Of a stretch of 7,473 bases of DNA, positions 5,697 to 7,473 are shown piece by piece. Under the pieces are notes generated by a model. That model had not been told where the DNA came from, did no database searches, and saw only the letters and a list, made by a program, of their open reading frames with translations. The stretch is taken from positions 1 through 7,473 of the forward strand of contig QBLP01000083.1 in assembly GCA_003070825.1 (NCBI GenBank). Direction: 5' to 3'. Numbering within the stretch: the stretch's first letter is position 1; each line of letters begins with the position of its first letter. This DNA is from Halanaerobium sp. GTDB lineage: Bacteria > Bacillota > Halanaerobiia > Halanaerobiales > Halanaerobiaceae. Position numbers and translations under genes: made by a program.

Positions 5697-5734
5697 TTTA
5701 CAGATAATTAATAGCTAGTTAATGTATTATTAAC
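5697..5734 (+). promoter_or_regulatory. possible promoter and palindrome before the PHP phosphatase gene
   Basis: TTTACA (5697-5702) with a weak -10, TAATGT (5720-5725), at 17-base spacing is the best promoter candidate. A 6-bp palindrome GTTAAT-N5-ATTAAC (5718-5734) overlaps it. A promoter is expected because a strong terminator lies upstream, but the exact boxes are uncertain in this AT-rich gap. Nothing else is visible between 5658 and 5781. Confidence 0.35.
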
Positions 5735-5781
5735 CTGACTTCTATAAGCTAATAAGTAAAATAACGAAGGGAAGTGTTAAT

Positions 5782-6534
5782 GTGTTAAAAATTAATACAG
5801 ATTTGCATACTCATACAGTTGCAAGCGGTCATGCTTATTCCACAGTTGACGAGATGGCAAAGGGAGCCTTTACTAAGGGGATTAAATTAATAGCAATCAC
5901 TGACCACGGTCCTCAGATGCCTGGAGGTCCTCACATCTATCATTTTGGAAATATATCAATAGTGCCTGATAAATTATATGGTGTTAGAATAATTAAAGGT
6001 GTAGAAGCCAATATTTTAGATAAGGGTAGACTTGATCTGGAGGCAGAAGACCTGGAGCGACTTGATTTTGTTTCCGCAGGCTTACACCGTTTAACCGGTC
6101 ATAATTTAAAAAATAAAAAAGCCTATACTGAGGCTACAATTAAGGCGATGGAAAATCCTTATCTCGATATGATTACTCATCCTGTCCAGAAGGAATATCC
6201 ACTTGACCTGGAGAGAGTGGCGAAAGCAGCCGCTGAGAATAATGTTATTTTGGAACTTAATGCAAGTTCATATAGTCCTAAAAAAGACCATACTCGGGGC
6301 ATAAAGAGTCAGTCACTAAGATTGTTAAAACTGGCAAAAGAATATGGCTTTAAGTTGGCCGTAAATAGTGATGCTCATTTTCATGATGAAATTGGAGAAT
6401 ATTCAAGCCTCAATTTTATTTTTGAAAGTGAAGAATTCGATAAAAACTTAATTATCAACCGCAGTCCTGAGAAAGTAATCAGTTATTTAAAAAATAGAGA
6501 AAAACGACTCGCTCAATTGAAGAAATCAGTTTAA
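5782..6534 (+). CDS. PHP-family metal-dependent phosphatase (YcdX type)
   Basis: Predicted cytoplasmic phosphoesterase with a trinuclear metal site. It has 250 residues, close to E. coli YcdX (about 245). All nine metal ligands known for YcdX have counterparts at a nearly constant offset: H9 and H11 (DLHTH), H17, H42 (TDH), E75 (GVEAN), H102, H133 (THP), D197 and H199 (SDAH). The chain runs as a single PHP barrel with no polymerase, DNA ligase or extra domain. The start is GTG at 5782, about 9 bases after an AAGGGA-like Shine-Dalgarno. The ATG two bases upstream reads into a stop after two codons. The next gene starts 11 bases after this stop, so the two are probably cotranscribed. The natural substrate is unknown; family members hydrolyse assorted phosphate esters. 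The family is secure, the specific function open. Confidence 0.92.
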   Translation: MLKINTDLHTHTVASGHAYSTVDEMAKGAFTKGIKLIAITDHGPQMPGGPHIYHFGNISIVPDKLYGVRIIKGVEANILDKGRLDLEAEDLERLDFVSAGLHRLTGHNLKNKKAYTEATIKAMENPYLDMITHPVQKEYPLDLERVAKAAAENNVILELNASSYSPKKDHTRGIKSQSLRLLKLAKEYGFKLAVNSDAHFHDEIGEYSSLNFIFESEEFDKNLIINRSPEKVISYLKNREKRLAQLKKSV

Positions 6535-6545
6535 GGAGTGTCGAA

Positions 6546-7454
6546 ATGGAAGAACCCTATTATAAATACTCACAGTTTTTAAAAGATAAATATGGCAAAA
6601 AAACATACAAATTACCTGTAAATCTACCAACAACCTGCCCCAATCGTGATGGTAATTTTGCCAGTGAAGGCTGCTATTTTTGCGGAGAAGAGGGGGCAGA
6701 TTTTGAAATGCTGCCTGATGATATGTCAGTCCGGAAGCAGCTGCTGGAAAACAGAGAATATATAGGTGAGCGCTATGGTGTTGATCAATTTATAGCCTAT
6801 TTTCAAAATTACACCAACACCTATCTGCCTATTGATAAGTTAAAAGAATACACAAAGGAAGCAGCCGAGGTTGAAGGAGTAGCAGCTGTTTATTTTTCTA
6901 CTAGACCGGATGCAATTAATGAAAGATATATTTCGGCTATCAAAAATTCACTGCTGGAAGTTTCTTCGGAAATAGAGCTGGCTTTTGAATTTGGTCTGCA
7001 GACTGTTAATTATAAGACTTTAAGAAAAGTCAACAGAAAGCACGGTCTGGCAGAATTTATAGATGCAGTTTTAACTGCAAAACGTTTTAAAGTTGAGGTT
7101 GGAGCCCATATGATATTAAATCTACCGGGTGATGATCGGGAAGATGTTATCGAGGGAGCCCGGGTTTTATCGGCCCTGGAAGTAAATCATGTAAAATTAC
7201 ATGCTCTTTTTATTCGAGAGAATTCTGTTTTTGCCAAAAAATATAAAGATGGTGAACTTAAAATCTGTTCACTTGATGAATATATTGATCGAGTAATTTT
7301 ATTTTTAGAGAATCTGGCTCCCGATATTGCTGTTCAGCGACTAATTGGTAGAGCCCCTGGTGATGAATCAATTTTCGAAAACTGGAATACTCCCTGGTGG
7401 GAAATTCACGATATGATCATTAAAAGAATGAACGAACGGGGTACATACCAGGGA
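6546..7454 (+). CDS. radical SAM protein, YtqA/YhcC group (candidate MnmL), 3'-truncated
   Basis: Radical S-adenosylmethionine enzyme of the TIGR01212 group. The frame has 303 genuine codons and no stop, because the contig ends. The iron-sulfur cluster motif is C31-x11-C43-x2-C46, within CPNRDG...GCYFC. It is typical of this group and unlike the common CxxxCxxC. Other shared marks are YFQNYTNTY (85-93), STRPD (118-122), FGLQT (149-153) and GRAPGD (278-283). The final residues NERGTYQG resemble the NRGSYQGK near the C-terminus of B. subtilis YtqA, so only a short tail is missing. YtqA was renamed MnmL after being linked to conversion of cmnm5s2U toward mnm5s2U in tRNA, with the methylase MnmM. 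Other members, such as E. coli YhcC, are less clear, so no symbol is given. ATG at 6546 follows AAGGAG (6533-6538) by 7 bases; that site overlaps the stop of the phosphatase gene. Confidence 0.9.
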
Positions 7455-7473
7455 CTGTCTCTTATACACATCT
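7455..7473 (+). other. Nextera transposase adapter remnant (sequencing artefact)
   Basis: CTGTCTCTTATACACATCT is the 19-base mosaic-end sequence added by Tn5-based Nextera library preparation, the string used for read trimming. It sits exactly at the end of the window, so the last 19 bases are not genomic. They happen to extend the last reading frame with false residues (LSLIHI). Confidence 0.95.

Overview
The window looks like chromosomal DNA from an AT-rich, anaerobic, low-GC Firmicute with a diderm envelope. Halanaerobiales (Halanaerobium or a relative) is my best guess. Four things point there: protein resemblance from memory, a substrate-binding protein with a signal-peptidase-I-type leader and no lipobox, a pyruvate kinase with the K+-dependent residue signature, and many acidic residues. 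This placement is inference; no search was run. The right end is the end of an assembled contig, because its last 19 bases are the Nextera transposon-adapter sequence.

Region 1 (1-3310) is a same-strand gene cluster: mtrB (TRAP, the tryptophan-activated RNA-binding attenuator), a 58-residue small protein starting MWQVVYIA, pfkA (ATP-dependent 6-phosphofructokinase) and pyk (pyruvate kinase with the extra C-terminal phosphohistidine-like domain). Each gene has its own strong Shine-Dalgarno. The gaps are 50, 14 and 21 bases, and a rho-independent terminator follows pyk. The unit therefore probably makes two control enzymes of glycolysis together with an RNA-binding regulator and an unexplained small protein. 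Its promoter lies beyond the left edge.

Region 2 (3311-5657) is a self-contained polar-amino-acid ABC importer. A near-consensus sigma-A promoter precedes a periplasmic binding protein, a permease and an ATPase, and a strong terminator closes the unit. Binding protein and permease both use TTG starts. A perfect 10-bp hairpin sits just inside the permease gene and could set the ratio of binding protein to membrane components.

Region 3 (5658-7473) has a short AT-rich leader, a YcdX-type PHP-family metal-dependent phosphatase with all nine metal ligands, and a radical SAM protein of the YtqA/YhcC group (candidate MnmL, tRNA wobble-uridine modification). The last gene is cut by the contig end a few codons before its expected stop.

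No mobile element, CRISPR array, rRNA or tRNA gene was seen. The genes are mostly familiar families. The most open points are the TRAP/small-protein/glycolysis linkage and the strong hairpins inside the 5' ends of two genes.
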